Source of the DNA: an uncultured Psychroserpens sp.
GTDB taxonomy: Bacteria > Bacteroidota > Bacteroidia > Flavobacteriales > Flavobacteriaceae
Direction of reading: 5' to 3'
Assembly (NCBI RefSeq): GCF_947500255.1
Contig: NZ_CANMRL010000004.1
Span: forward strand, 186,001 to 250,000
DNA length: 64,000 nt
The notes under the pieces were generated by a model. That model did not search any database and was not told the DNA's origin. It saw only the letters and a program-made list of their open reading frames with translations. Shown here piece after piece: positions 35,008 through 44,306 of this stretch. Every line of letters starts with the position of its first letter. The first letter of the stretch is position 1. A program made the translations under genes and the position numbers.

Positions 35008-36263
35008 TGTCTTTCAGTCTTAAAAAAATAGGTCCAGGATTATTATTTGCAGGCGCAGCAATTGGTGTCTCCCATCTTGTACAATCTACAAGAGCTGGTG
35101 CTGATTTTGGTTTTGGATTAATTTGGGCTCTATTACTAGTCAATATTTTTAAATATCCGTTTTTTCAATTTGGTCCACGCTACGCAATGGCTACAGGAGA
35201 AACGCTTTTAGATGGTTACAAAAAATTGGGAAAAGGTGTACTTATAGCCTATTTCATTTTGACTATTGCTACAATGTTCACTATTCAAACTGCTGTAACT
35301 ATAGTCACAGCTGGCTTAGCTGAATCAATTTTTGGAGATTTTATTTCTACAAAAATATGGACCGTTATTATTCTTAGTATTTGCTTTGTTATCTTGATTA
35401 TCGGTAAATATAGTTTTCTCGATAAACTCATGAAGTTTATCATTATTACACTAACTCTAAGTACCATAGTGGCTGTCTGTTTTGCATTTAAAAATTCTAC
35501 CCAACCAACAGCACTAACACAAGTGTTTCCAAATGCTATGCAATTTGGCTTTCTAATTGCATTTATGGGTTGGATGCCAGCACCTTTAGACATTTCCGTC
35601 TGGCATTCACTTTGGGCTATAGAAAAGAAAAAAGAAGACACTGATTTTAGTGTAAAATCATCACTTTTTGATTTCAACGTTGGTTATTTTGCTACGATTA
35701 TACTTGGATTAGGTTTTTTGGCTTTAGGCGCCTTGGTCATGTTTAATAGTGGAGAAAACTTTAGCGGAAAAGCTGATGTATTTTCAAATCAGCTCATTTC
35801 AATGTATACTAAAAGCTTAGGAAATTGGTCGTATCTCATTATTGGCATTGCAGCTTTTACGACCATGTTCAGCACAACCCTTACAACACTAGATGCATCA
35901 CCAAGAGCTATGGCTAAAACAACTCAACTGTTATTTGGTAATCAAATGAAGCGATCTTACTTAGTATGGATTTTGATTTTGATTTCTGGAACCATTCTTA
36001 TTTTCTTCAAATTCAAATCTGATATGGCGTTGCTAATAACTATTGCCACGGTTTTATCGTTTATTACTGCTCCTTTATACGCTATTGCAAATTACGTGTT
36101 AATCTCAAGTCGTCATACACCCAAAGAATGGCGACCATCAACAGGTATCCATATTTTAAGTTGGTTAGGACTTTTATTTTTGGTGGGATTTAGCGTTTGG
36201 TATATCGCATTAAATAAAGATATGTTTATTCAATTTTATGATTGGCTAACTCAATTACTTTAA
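35007..36263 (+). CDS. Nramp-related transporter lacking the canonical metal-site motifs
   Basis: A 418-residue membrane protein with about eleven helices and an Nramp-like start (KIGPGLLFAGAAIG). The metal-binding DPGN of helix 1 is replaced by GVSH (20-23) and the MPH of helix 6 by MPAPLD (about 193). Loss of the Asp, Asn and Met-site neighbours means the usual Mn/Fe coordination cannot be formed, so the substrate is likely different (another ion or small molecule). It overlaps the sigma gene by one base; its own stop is 51 bases before lipA. Confidence 0.82.
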   Translation: MSFSLKKIGPGLLFAGAAIGVSHLVQSTRAGADFGFGLIWALLLVNIFKYPFFQFGPRYAMATGETLLDGYKKLGKGVLIAYFILTIATMFTIQTAVTIVTAGLAESIFGDFISTKIWTVIILSICFVILIIGKYSFLDKLMKFIIITLTLSTIVAVCFAFKNSTQPTALTQVFPNAMQFGFLIAFMGWMPAPLDISVWHSLWAIEKKKEDTDFSVKSSLFDFNVGYFATIILGLGFLALGALVMFNSGENFSGKADVFSNQLISMYTKSLGNWSYLIIGIAAFTTMFSTTLTTLDASPRAMAKTTQLLFGNQMKRSYLVWILILISGTILIFFKFKSDMALLITIATVLSFITAPLYAIANYVLISSRHTPKEWRPSTGIHILSWLGLLFLVGFSVWYIALNKDMFIQFYDWLTQLL

Positions 36264-36287
36264 GGGAAAAATTAATAGAATACTTCG

Positions 36288-36295
36288 TATCTTTG
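36288..36295 (+). promoter_or_regulatory. -7 box of lipA
   Basis: TATCTTTG, 19 bases before the lipA ATG. No -33 TTTG is visible at the usual distance. Confidence 0.5.
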
Positions 36296-36314
36296 CTGTC
36301 TCTAATTAATGTAG

Positions 36315-37193
36315 ATGGATACAAATACCGAATCAAAACCAGTAGTAACACATCAACCAAAACCGAAATGGCTTCGTGTTAAACTTCCAACTGGAAAAAA
36401 ATATACCGAGTTAAGAGGACTGGTAGACAAGTACAAACTCAATACAATTTGCACCTCTGGGAGCTGTCCAAATATGGGTGAATGTTGGGGAGAAGGCACT
36501 GCCACTTTTATGATCTTAGGAAACGTATGTACACGTTCTTGTGGGTTTTGTGGTGTGAAAACCGGTAGACCAGAAACTGTGGATTGGGATGAACCTGAAA
36601 AAGTAGCACGCTCAATCAAAATTATGGGTATTAAGCATGCGGTTTTAACAAGTGTTGATAGAGATGACCTCAAAGATATGGGAAGTATCATGTGGAGTGA
36701 AACGGTAAAAGCTGTAAGGCGTATGAACCCAGAAACAACACTTGAAACACTAATCCCAGATTTCCAAGGTATTGAACAACATATCGACAGAATTATTGAC
36801 GTTGCTCCCGAAGTCGTATCTCATAATATTGAAACGGTAAGACGACTTACAAGAGAAGTTCGTATACAGGCTAAATACGATAGAAGTATGCATGTGCTCA
36901 AATATTTAAAACAACAAGGACAACGTCGCACTAAATCTGGCATCATGTTAGGTCTAGGAGAAACACGTGAAGAGGTAATTGAAACACTCCACGATTTGAG
37001 AGAAAACGATGTGGATGTTGTGACTATTGGACAGTACTTACAGCCAAGCAAAAAACATTTGCCTGTAAAACAATTTATTCAACCAGATCAATTTGACGAA
37101 TACAAAGACATTGGTTTAAAATTAGGATTTCGTCATGTAGAAAGTAGTGCCTTAGTTCGATCGTCTTACAAAGCTCAAAAACATATTAATTAA
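36315..37193 (+). CDS. lipA: Lipoyl synthase
   Basis: A 292-residue radical-SAM enzyme that inserts two sulfurs into protein-bound octanoyl groups. The auxiliary cluster uses Cys46, Cys51 and Cys57 ([13 protein letters not shown]) plus the C-terminal RSSYKA serine, and the radical-SAM cluster Cys72, Cys76 and Cys79 (CTRSCGFC). Its stop overlaps the gap ATG (TAATG). Confidence 0.97.
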   Translation: MDTNTESKPVVTHQPKPKWLRVKLPTGKKYTELRGLVDKYKLNTICTSGSCPNMGECWGEGTATFMILGNVCTRSCGFCGVKTGRPETVDWDEPEKVARSIKIMGIKHAVLTSVDRDDLKDMGSIMWSETVKAVRRMNPETTLETLIPDFQGIEQHIDRIIDVAPEVVSHNIETVRRLTREVRIQAKYDRSMHVLKYLKQQGQRRTKSGIMLGLGETREEVIETLHDLRENDVDVVTIGQYLQPSKKHLPVKQFIQPDQFDEYKDIGLKLGFRHVESSALVRSSYKAQKHIN

Positions 37194-38188
37194 TGATTCG
37201 TGTCGCTATTAATGGATTTGGCCGCATTGGTCGTAGAGTGTTCAGACTTATTGAAAACAGAGACGACATTCAAGTTGTAGCTATCAATGATCTTGCAGAT
37301 GCCCGAACACTTAGTCACTTATTAAAATATGATAGTATTCATGGGGTCTCAACTCATGACATTTCTTATACTCAAAATCATATTACCTTAAATGATAGAT
37401 CCATCCAACTACTCAACTGTAATCATCCTAAACTTATTAATTGGTCTCCTTTTGATGTTGATTTTGTGATTGAATCCACAGGAAAGTTTAAAACTTCTAC
37501 TGACTTGATGCATCATATTAATAATGGTGCTAAACGAGTGATTTTATCTGTTCCTCCTATTGAAGATGATATTAAAACAGTTGTTTTGGGTGTTAATGAT
37601 AATGAAGTAGATGGTAATGAACTCATCCTTTCTAATGCTTCTTGCACGACAAACAATGCCGCGCCAATGATTTCTGTAATACATGAACTTTGTGGTGTAA
37701 AGCAAGCTTATATTACAACGGTTCACTCCTATACTACAGATCAAAGTTTACACGATCAACCGCATAAAGATTTACGTCGAGCAAGAGCCGCTGGCCAATC
37801 AATTGTTCCCACAACAACTGGAGCCGCTAAAGCGCTAACTAAGATCTTTCCTGATTTATCTGATGTAATTGGTGGTTGCGGAATTAGAGTTCCTGTAGCC
37901 AATGGTTCTTTAACAGATATCACTTTTAACGTTGAAAAAACAGTGACTATTGAAGACATAAATAAGGCTTTTGAAAATGCATCTAAAACATATCTGAAAC
38001 ATATTCTTCAATATACTGAGGACCCAATTGTATCAATTGATATTGTTGGTAATTCGCACTCCTGTATATTTGATGCCCAAATGACTTCTGTTATAGGAAA
38101 TATGATAAAAATTGTTGGCTGGTATGACAATGAAACTGGGTATTCAAGTAGAATTTTAGATTTAATTTGCAATTTATCGATGAAATAG
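37193..38188 (+). CDS. gap: Glyceraldehyde-3-phosphate dehydrogenase (type I)
   Basis: A 331-residue NAD-type GAPDH: NGFGRIGRR near 7, Asp in INDL (NAD preference), catalytic Cys151 (SNASCTTNN), His in TVHSYTTDQ near 178 and phosphate-site RARAAGQSIVPTTTGAAKA. The sequence after the catalytic Cys is NAAP rather than the usual CLAP. It shares a base with the lipA stop, so the two are translationally coupled. A second gap copy elsewhere in the genome is likely, but that is inference. Confidence 0.93.
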   Translation: MIRVAINGFGRIGRRVFRLIENRDDIQVVAINDLADARTLSHLLKYDSIHGVSTHDISYTQNHITLNDRSIQLLNCNHPKLINWSPFDVDFVIESTGKFKTSTDLMHHINNGAKRVILSVPPIEDDIKTVVLGVNDNEVDGNELILSNASCTTNNAAPMISVIHELCGVKQAYITTVHSYTTDQSLHDQPHKDLRRARAAGQSIVPTTTGAAKALTKIFPDLSDVIGGCGIRVPVANGSLTDITFNVEKTVTIEDINKAFENASKTYLKHILQYTEDPIVSIDIVGNSHSCIFDAQMTSVIGNMIKIVGWYDNETGYSSRILDLICNLSMK

Positions 38189-38218
38189 TGTCTTTTATCG
38201 AATAAATATTTATATTTG
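38173..38218 (+). promoter_or_regulatory. -7 box and spaced TTTATCGA repeats before a hybrid kinase
   Basis: TATATTTG (38211-38218) is a -7 box 22 bases before the ATG. TTTATCGA occurs at 38173-38180 and again as TTTATCGA at 38194-38201, 21 bases apart, each followed by nnAAAT. The first copy lies in the end of gap. Spacing of two helical turns suggests a protein-binding direct repeat. Confidence 0.45.
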
Positions 38219-38239
38219 TCCAAATGAAAGTGGCCAAAT

Positions 38240-40471
38240 ATGTCCCAAGCTAAGTATTACATAGTTGCTTTTTTAATAAGTTTTTCATGCGCACTATTTG
38301 CTCAATCTAATGATATTGAGGATATTGATGTGTTAAAAATGCGTATTAAAAACACCATTACTCAATCAGATTTAGATAGAGAACGTGGCGATTATTTTAA
38401 TGCCAAAGATAATCTAGAAAGCGCATTAGATATTGCCGTTAGTATAGACGATAAAAAGAGCCAGGGTATTATACACACTAAAATTGGAAAACTCCAATTC
38501 ACTGTCAACGAATACAATAAAGCATTAGTATCTCTTACTAAGGCAGCTGGAATACAAAGAGAATTAAATGATGATGTCAATCTAGCCATTACATACAGTA
38601 TTAGAGGTACGCTTCATGCCAGTAAGAAAGAATATAAAGATGCTTTAGAGTATTTAAAATCTGCCAAAACACTTTTTGAAGAAGAAGATCTAGAAAATAA
38701 AATTCCAGAAGTAACTCTTACTCAAGCTAAAATTCATTTAAGCTTAAAAGATTATAAAACAGCAAAGTCATTATTTGAGAATACGATTGTTTCTGCAAAG
38801 AAAAACAATCAAAATACTATTCTCTCCAATGCTTTAATATACAATGGAAAAGCATTAGATAAATTAGGAAACAACAAACAAGGTATCGCCCTTGCTGATG
38901 AAGGTTTACAAATTGCTAAAGCCGAAAAATCAGTAGAGAATATTAATGAAGGTTATCTTACTTTAAGCGCTATCTATGAAAATGATAAGAACTTCGAACA
39001 AGCGCATAATTACCTTCAAAAACATGTACGATTTTCAGATTCTATCTTAAATATAGAACGTGCAAATTTATCTCCTGAAAAAAGAGCAGAACGCATAAGC
39101 ACATACAACGCAGCCGAATTTCAGAAACTAAAAAAGCAAGTCGAAGATCAAGAATCTGATAGTAACTTAGCTAAGATTACAACCATTTTAAGTATTGCTT
39201 TAATTACTATTCTATCGCTATTGACATTGTCCTTATATAAGAACAATAATATTAGATTGAAGTCAAACAATATGCTTCAAGAAAAAAATGATGATTTAAT
39301 TGAAGCCATGAAAAAAGCCGAGCTTGCTTCAAAAACTAAAGCTAATTTCTTGTCTACTGTAACACACGAGTTAAGAACTCCACTTTATGCTGTTACAGGC
39401 TTAACAAACATGTTGTTAGAGGAGGAACCAAGTGAAAAGCAAATTCCGCATTTAAAATCGTTAAAATTCTCAGGAGATTATCTATTGACTTTTATCAATG
39501 ACATCCTCCAAATTAATAAAATCGAAGCCAATAAAGTAGAGCTAGACCCGGTATTATTCAATCTTAAAACTAAAGTTGAAAACGTATGCTCTGCTCTTAA
39601 TAATTCGGCATTAGATAATAACGTAATCATGCATTATGATTACCAAAAAGACTTACCAGAAACGTTTATTGGTGATAACCTTAAAATTTCTCAAATTCTA
39701 ATAAACCTTATTGGTAACTCCATCAAATTCACAAAAGATGGAGATATTTGGGTTAGAGTTTATAGTATTGCCAATAAAGGAAACGATTATACCTTACGAT
39801 TTGAAATCGAAGATAATGGTATTGGTATCTCTAAAGAAAAACAAGACAATATGTTTGAGAGCTTCTCCCAAGGCTCAATACAGATCAATAGGAAATATGG
39901 TGGAACAGGTCTAGGTTTGTCAATCGTAAAAGGTCTTATTGAAATATTAAAAGGAAAAATCTACTTAAAAAGTGAACTTGGAAAAGGAACAACATTCTTC
40001 TTCGAGATTCCATTAACCTACGCTCCAGAAACTGTTAAAATCGAAAAAGAAGACTATTCTAAAAACATTAGCAAATTGGACATTAGTAACATTAAAATCT
40101 TGATTGTTGAAGACAATAAGATCAACCAAATGATCACAAAAAAGATTCTTAATAAAATGAATCTAGAATGTGATATCGTAGATAATGGAGAGGCAGCTGT
40201 AGAAAAAGTCAAGGAAAACACTTATAACGTGGTCTTGATGGATATCCATATGCCTGGCATTAGTGGGTTAGAAGCCACCAAAATCATTAGAACTTTTGAT
40301 AAAGAGTTAACCATTTTTGCCTTAACTGCTGTAACACTAGAAGACAAAATGCATGAGTTTGACGAAGCAGGGTTTGATGATATTATCTCTAAACCATTCA
40401 AGCAAGAAGATTTTGAAAAGAAACTTTATGAAGTACTTGCAGCCAATCAAAATACGGCCTCTTCGTTCTAA
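38240..40471 (+). CDS. TPR-domain hybrid histidine kinase (copy 1)
   Basis: A 743-residue sensor: signal peptide (about 1-22, ending LFAQ), periplasmic TPR array (about 40-290), one membrane helix (about 312-332), HisKA with phospho-acceptor His376 (VTHELRTPL), HATPase with IGNSIKFTKDGD, DNGIGI and GTGLGLSIVKGL, and a C-terminal receiver with Asp668 (VLMDIHMPG). The input ligand is unknown. It is a close paralogue of 58501-60786. Its stop overlaps that of lpxK by four bases. Confidence 0.92.
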   Translation: MSQAKYYIVAFLISFSCALFAQSNDIEDIDVLKMRIKNTITQSDLDRERGDYFNAKDNLESALDIAVSIDDKKSQGIIHTKIGKLQFTVNEYNKALVSLTKAAGIQRELNDDVNLAITYSIRGTLHASKKEYKDALEYLKSAKTLFEEEDLENKIPEVTLTQAKIHLSLKDYKTAKSLFENTIVSAKKNNQNTILSNALIYNGKALDKLGNNKQGIALADEGLQIAKAEKSVENINEGYLTLSAIYENDKNFEQAHNYLQKHVRFSDSILNIERANLSPEKRAERISTYNAAEFQKLKKQVEDQESDSNLAKITTILSIALITILSLLTLSLYKNNNIRLKSNNMLQEKNDDLIEAMKKAELASKTKANFLSTVTHELRTPLYAVTGLTNMLLEEEPSEKQIPHLKSLKFSGDYLLTFINDILQINKIEANKVELDPVLFNLKTKVENVCSALNNSALDNNVIMHYDYQKDLPETFIGDNLKISQILINLIGNSIKFTKDGDIWVRVYSIANKGNDYTLRFEIEDNGIGISKEKQDNMFESFSQGSIQINRKYGGTGLGLSIVKGLIEILKGKIYLKSELGKGTTFFFEIPLTYAPETVKIEKEDYSKNISKLDISNIKILIVEDNKINQMITKKILNKMNLECDIVDNGEAAVEKVKENTYNVVLMDIHMPGISGLEATKIIRTFDKELTIFALTAVTLEDKMHEFDEAGFDDIISKPFKQEDFEKKLYEVLAANQNTASSF

Positions 40472-41484
40472 AAAGAGTTTATAAATGATATGATTTCCGT
40501 ATCAAACGCATCACTTTTATCTATCTGAAAACTGATAGGCAAATAATACAACTGTGAGGTATTAGCATCAAAACTATCTTGAAGCCTCATATAATCCTTT
40601 TCGGTGGTTAAAACAATTTCCTTTTGCCTCAACACTTCAATTTCTGAAGTAGAAAACATATGATGATCCTTAAATTTTAAATGCTCAAAATCTATTGATT
40701 TAGACCTAAGGTAATCTAATAATGGTTGAGGATGTGCTATTCCTGTTACTAATGTAATAGTCTTTCCTACTAAATCTTGAAGTGAAAAACGATCAGACCC
40801 GTTATAAATATATTCTGAATAAGATATCGTACTAAAATAAACGCTCTGATGCGATAGTGGTCTTAACTGCTGTGTGATGTGTTCTTTCTCCGAAAATGAT
40901 AGCGACGTAGGGCATTTGGTCACCACAATACAATTGGCTCGCTTAGCTCCTGCCCTAGACTCTCTTAAATTACCCGTTGGCAACACAATATCATCACTGT
41001 ATAAATTACCATAGGCAGTCAGCAATACATAAAAACCTGCCTTGACTTTGCGGTGTTGAAAAGCATCATCCAATACAATTACTTCAGGTGATTCCATCGA
41101 TTGTAAGGCCTCAATTCCATGTTGTCTATTTTCATCTACAGCAACAGACACATGACCTTTAAATTTATTATAAAACTGAAAAGGCTCATCTCCTATAGTT
41201 TCGGCAGAGGCTTTTTTACCTGCCAAAATAAACCCTTTAGTTTTACGCCCATAACCTCTGCTTAAAATGGCTAATTGATATTGCTTTTCTTTTAGTAAAC
41301 CAATAATATATTCTGTTGTTGGTGTTTTTCCCGTACCTCCTGTACTTAAATTACCTACACAAATTACAGGGATATCATAAGATCTTGAAGAGAACCAGCC
41401 TAAATCATAAAACTTGTTTCGTAACCAAGTCACCAAATAATAAATAGGAATAAAAGGAAAAAGTATTTTTCTGAGTAGCTTCAT
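40468..41484 (-). CDS. lpxK: Tetraacyldisaccharide 4'-kinase LpxK
   Basis: A 338-residue P-loop kinase that phosphorylates the 4' position of lipid A precursor. N-terminal membrane-associated helix (1-25), Walker A GGTGKTP at 49-55, LSRGYGRKTKGF near 84, and VIVLDDAFQHRKV (LpxK motif) near 135. Acts on the cytoplasmic side of the inner membrane. Divergent from the Nif3 gene. Confidence 0.95.
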   Translation of the reverse strand: MKLLRKILFPFIPIYYLVTWLRNKFYDLGWFSSRSYDIPVICVGNLSTGGTGKTPTTEYIIGLLKEKQYQLAILSRGYGRKTKGFILAGKKASAETIGDEPFQFYNKFKGHVSVAVDENRQHGIEALQSMESPEVIVLDDAFQHRKVKAGFYVLLTAYGNLYSDDIVLPTGNLRESRAGAKRANCIVVTKCPTSLSFSEKEHITQQLRPLSHQSVYFSTISYSEYIYNGSDRFSLQDLVGKTITLVTGIAHPQPLLDYLRSKSIDFEHLKFKDHHMFSTSEIEVLRQKEIVLTTEKDYMRLQDSFDANTSQLYYLPISFQIDKSDAFDTEIISFINSF

Positions 41485-41503
41485 TAGAACGAAGTTAATA
41501 TTT

Positions 41504-41511
41504 TATATTTG
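41504..41511 (+). promoter_or_regulatory. -7 box of the Nif3 gene
   Basis: TATATTTG, 26 bases before the ATG at 41538. A -33 element is not clear. Confidence 0.45.
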
Positions 41512-41537
41512 TTTTTAAACTTAACACCATAAATAAT

Positions 41538-42632
41538 ATGATTGTTCAAGATGTGATAACCTATCTAGAAAATTTAGCACCTTTAGCTTATGCAGAAGAT
41601 TTTGATAATGTCGGACTCCTAGTAGGCAACAAAAAAGCTAAAGTCTCAGGAGTTTTGGTCACCTTAGACACCTTAGAAGCTGTTGTAGATGAGGCTATTG
41701 AAAACAATTGTAATCTTATTGTGAGCTTTCACCCTATTATTTTTAAAGGTTTGAAATCACTTACCGGAAAAACCTATGTTGAGCGAACAGTCTTAAAAGC
41801 CATTAAACATGATATCGCAATTTATGCCATCCATACTGCACTAGATAATGCTCTCAAAGGTGTTAATGACATTATTTGTAATACACTCGGATTAGAAAAC
41901 AAGCAAATATTAATTCCGCAAAAGGGAACAATTAAAAAATTGACTACCTACGTTCCTCTCGGAAATGCAAATGATTTAAGAGCTCAACTATTTAAAGCAG
42001 GTGCTGGAAATATTGGCAATTATGACAATTGTAGTTTTAATGCACAAGGCACAGGAACATATCGAGGAAATGAAGCTTCAAATCCTACATTAGGAAAAAA
42101 AGGTGAATTACATGAAGAAGAGGAAATTCAAATTTCAGTAACATTTAATAAACACATAGAATCAAAGCTACTACAGACGCTATTTGAACAGCATCCTTAT
42201 GAAGAGGTTGCCTTTGAAGTAGCAACTCTAGATAATTATGACCAAAATATTGGTATGGGAATGGTTGGAGAGCTCAAAAATGCACAATCGACAACTTCGT
42301 TTTTTGAATTTCTAAAAGAAAAAATGAATGTGTCCTGTATTAGGCATTCTGAAATCACAAAAGATACAGTTAAAAAGATTGCTGTTTTAGGTGGCTCAGG
42401 AAGCTTTGCCATCTCTGCTGCTAAACGTGCTGGAGCAGATATTTTAATTACAGCCGATCTAAAATACCATGATTTCTTTTCGGCCGAAAGTGACATTATT
42501 TTGGCAGATATTGGACATTATGAGAGTGAACAGTTCACAAAAAACTTTTTAGTAGACTATCTCTCGAAAAAAATTACTAATTTTGCAGTCGTTTTATCAA
42601 CGACGAATACAAATCCGGTAAAGTATTTATAA
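41538..42632 (+). CDS. Nif3-like dinuclear metal-centre hexameric protein (DUF34)
   Basis: A 364-residue protein of the long Nif3/YqfO class: the N-terminal half has APLAYAEDFDNVGLLVG, the metal-ligand SFHPIIFK and IHTALDNAL motifs, the middle has a PII-like insert (about 130-235), and the C-terminal half closes the site with LITADLKYHDFFSA and DIGHYESEQF. The dinuclear metal site is complete. A hydrolase role (GTP cyclohydrolase-like or other) is proposed for the family but not settled. Its partner gene starts two bases later. Confidence 0.9.
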   Translation: MIVQDVITYLENLAPLAYAEDFDNVGLLVGNKKAKVSGVLVTLDTLEAVVDEAIENNCNLIVSFHPIIFKGLKSLTGKTYVERTVLKAIKHDIAIYAIHTALDNALKGVNDIICNTLGLENKQILIPQKGTIKKLTTYVPLGNANDLRAQLFKAGAGNIGNYDNCSFNAQGTGTYRGNEASNPTLGKKGELHEEEEIQISVTFNKHIESKLLQTLFEQHPYEEVAFEVATLDNYDQNIGMGMVGELKNAQSTTSFFEFLKEKMNVSCIRHSEITKDTVKKIAVLGGSGSFAISAAKRAGADILITADLKYHDFFSAESDIILADIGHYESEQFTKNFLVDYLSKKITNFAVVLSTTNTNPVKYL

Positions 42633-42634
42633 TT

Positions 42635-43414
42635 ATGGCAAAAAAAGCTGAAGCATCTGTTGAAGATAGATTAAGAGCACTCTATGATTTACAATTAATC
42701 GATTCTAGAGTAGATGAAATAAGAAACGTTAGAGGTGAGCTACCTCTTGAGGTTCAAGACCTAGAAGATGAAGTTGAAGGTTTAAATACGAGACTTGAAA
42801 AGTTAGCGACGAATCTTGATTTAATTGACGATCAAATTAAATCAAAAAAGAACTTAATTGAAGAAGCCAAAGCGCTTATCAAAAAGTACACAGAGCAACA
42901 AAAGAACGTTAGAAATAATAGAGAATACAATTCTTTAACTAAAGAAGTAGAATTTCAAGAATTAGAAATTCAACTAGCTGAAAAGCACATCAAAGAATTT
43001 AAAGTTCAAATAGAGCAGAAAAAAGAAGTGATCGATGAGACAAAAGACCGTCTTAAAGATCGTAAAACACACTTAAAGCATAAGCGTGGTGAGTTAGATG
43101 CTATCCTAGCAGAAACTCAAAAAGAAGAAGAAGCATTAATTAAAAAATCTGCTGATTTCCAAAAGAAATTAGATGAGCGTTTAGTCAATGCTTACTTACG
43201 TATAAGAAACAATGTGAAGAACGGATTAGCAGTTGTACCAATCGAAAGAGGAGCTTCTGGAGGATCTTTCTTTACTATTCCACCACAAATTCAAGTAGAA
43301 ATTGCATCTCGTAAAAAAGTAATTACAGATGAACATAGTGGTAGAATTCTAGTTGATGCGCAATTGGCTCAAGAAGAAAAAGAAAAAATGGAGAAAATGT
43401 TTGCTAAACTTTAA
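42635..43414 (+). CDS. Coiled-coil protein of the C4-type zinc-ribbon (DUF164/CdsZ) family, ribbon cysteines lost
   Basis: A 259-residue protein: long antiparallel coiled coil (about 20-185) and a C-terminal module that keeps the family frame (FFTIPPQIQVEIASRKKVITDEHSGRILVD). The four zinc ligands are gone: the first pair reads SGGS and the second DEHS instead of CxxC. Family members are linked to ribosome-associated or translation stress roles in other bacteria. Cotranscribed with the Nif3 gene, a pairing common in bacteria. A terminator follows. Confidence 0.88.
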   Translation: MAKKAEASVEDRLRALYDLQLIDSRVDEIRNVRGELPLEVQDLEDEVEGLNTRLEKLATNLDLIDDQIKSKKNLIEEAKALIKKYTEQQKNVRNNREYNSLTKEVEFQELEIQLAEKHIKEFKVQIEQKKEVIDETKDRLKDRKTHLKHKRGELDAILAETQKEEEALIKKSADFQKKLDERLVNAYLRIRNNVKNGLAVVPIERGASGGSFFTIPPQIQVEIASRKKVITDEHSGRILVDAQLAQEEKEKMEKMFAKL

Positions 43415-43432
43415 TCCTAACAATACTTTAAA

Positions 43433-43470
43433 ACAAAGCCTTTATCTATCAAGATAAAGGCTTTGTCATT
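43433..43470 (+). terminator. Terminator after the Nif3/coiled-coil operon
   Basis: A 14-base stem (43433-43446 with 43453-43466, ACAAAGCCTTTATC and its complement), 6-base loop, T-rich tail. Confidence 0.85.
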
Positions 43471-43545
43471 TTAATAAAACTTTCACAAACTAAATTTTAA
43501 GGTTTCTTATATTTATTCGACCTATTGAAAAAGAAAGAAACCATT

Positions 43546-44208
43546 ATGAAAAGACTATTAAGTACCTTAGCCGTTGTAGTATTATTTAGCTGTCAAAATA
43601 ATGCTCAAGTTAGTAAAAAACAACAAGCAGTTATCGATGCCAAACCCATTGAGGTTCCTATAAAAGATGGAAAAGCCAGAGCATACTTTGCCAGTGGATG
43701 TTTTTGGTGTGTCGAAGCCATTTATGAGAGCGTAAAAGGTGTTGAAGAATCTATTAGCGGGTACTCTGGAGGTTTTACCGAAAACCCAACCTATGAGCTC
43801 AGTAATACAGGAAGAACTGGTCATGCAGAAGCCGTAGAAATTATATACGATCCAAAAATAGTTAGTTTTGAAACCTTAGTCGATGTATACTTTGCGTCTC
43901 AAAATCCAACTCAAGTTAATGGACAAGGACCAGATAGAGGGTCACAATACCGCTCCATTATTTTTTATCAAAATGACGCTCAAAAGAAAATAATAGAAGA
44001 TAAAAAAACTGCTTTAGCAAAACAATTAAATGCCAAAATCGCAGCTGAAGTGTATCCATTTCAAAAGTTTTGGGTGGGAGAAGATTACCACCAGAACTAT
44101 GAAAAATTACATCCTAATCAAAGCTATATTAGAAATGTATCTATTCCAAGATTAAATAGATTTAAAGCAAAAATGCCAGAAGTTTTGAAAGAAAAATCTG
44201 AACATTAG
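43546..44208 (+). CDS. msrA: Lipoprotein-type peptide methionine sulfoxide reductase MsrA
   Basis: A 220-residue MsrA reducing Met-S-sulfoxide in proteins. It has a lipobox (LFSC, Cys16), so it works in the periplasm or at the outer membrane, with active-site Cys52 and Cys55 (SGCFWCVEAIYES) and the conserved GYSGG and GEDYHQNY. I start at the ATG at 43546; a TTG at 43525 would add seven residues ahead of the signal peptide. No terminator is evident after it. Confidence 0.93.
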   Translation: MKRLLSTLAVVVLFSCQNNAQVSKKQQAVIDAKPIEVPIKDGKARAYFASGCFWCVEAIYESVKGVEESISGYSGGFTENPTYELSNTGRTGHAEAVEIIYDPKIVSFETLVDVYFASQNPTQVNGQGPDRGSQYRSIIFYQNDAQKKIIEDKKTALAKQLNAKIAAEVYPFQKFWVGEDYHQNYEKLHPNQSYIRNVSIPRLNRFKAKMPEVLKEKSEH

Positions 44209-44211
44209 TGT

Positions 44212-44263
44212 ATTTCGTCGATTAAATTTGGATTTTTGTCGATATAAAATGTATTTTGACGAC
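44212..44263 (+). promoter_or_regulatory. Three helically phased TTTnGnCGAy repeats before the T9SS protein
   Basis: TTTCGTCGAT (44213-44222), TTTTGTCGAT (44234-44243) and TTTTGACGAC (44254-44263) are spaced 21 and 20 bases apart, about two helical turns. They sit 44-94 bases before the ATG at 44307. Spacing and length resemble LytTR-type binding boxes. The 12-mer ATTTCGTCGATT (44212-44223) recurs at 60902-60913 (other strand). Confidence 0.5.
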
Positions 44264-44306
44264 TCAGTAATTTAAAGATTACCCCAAATCTCAAAATACT
44301 TTTACG

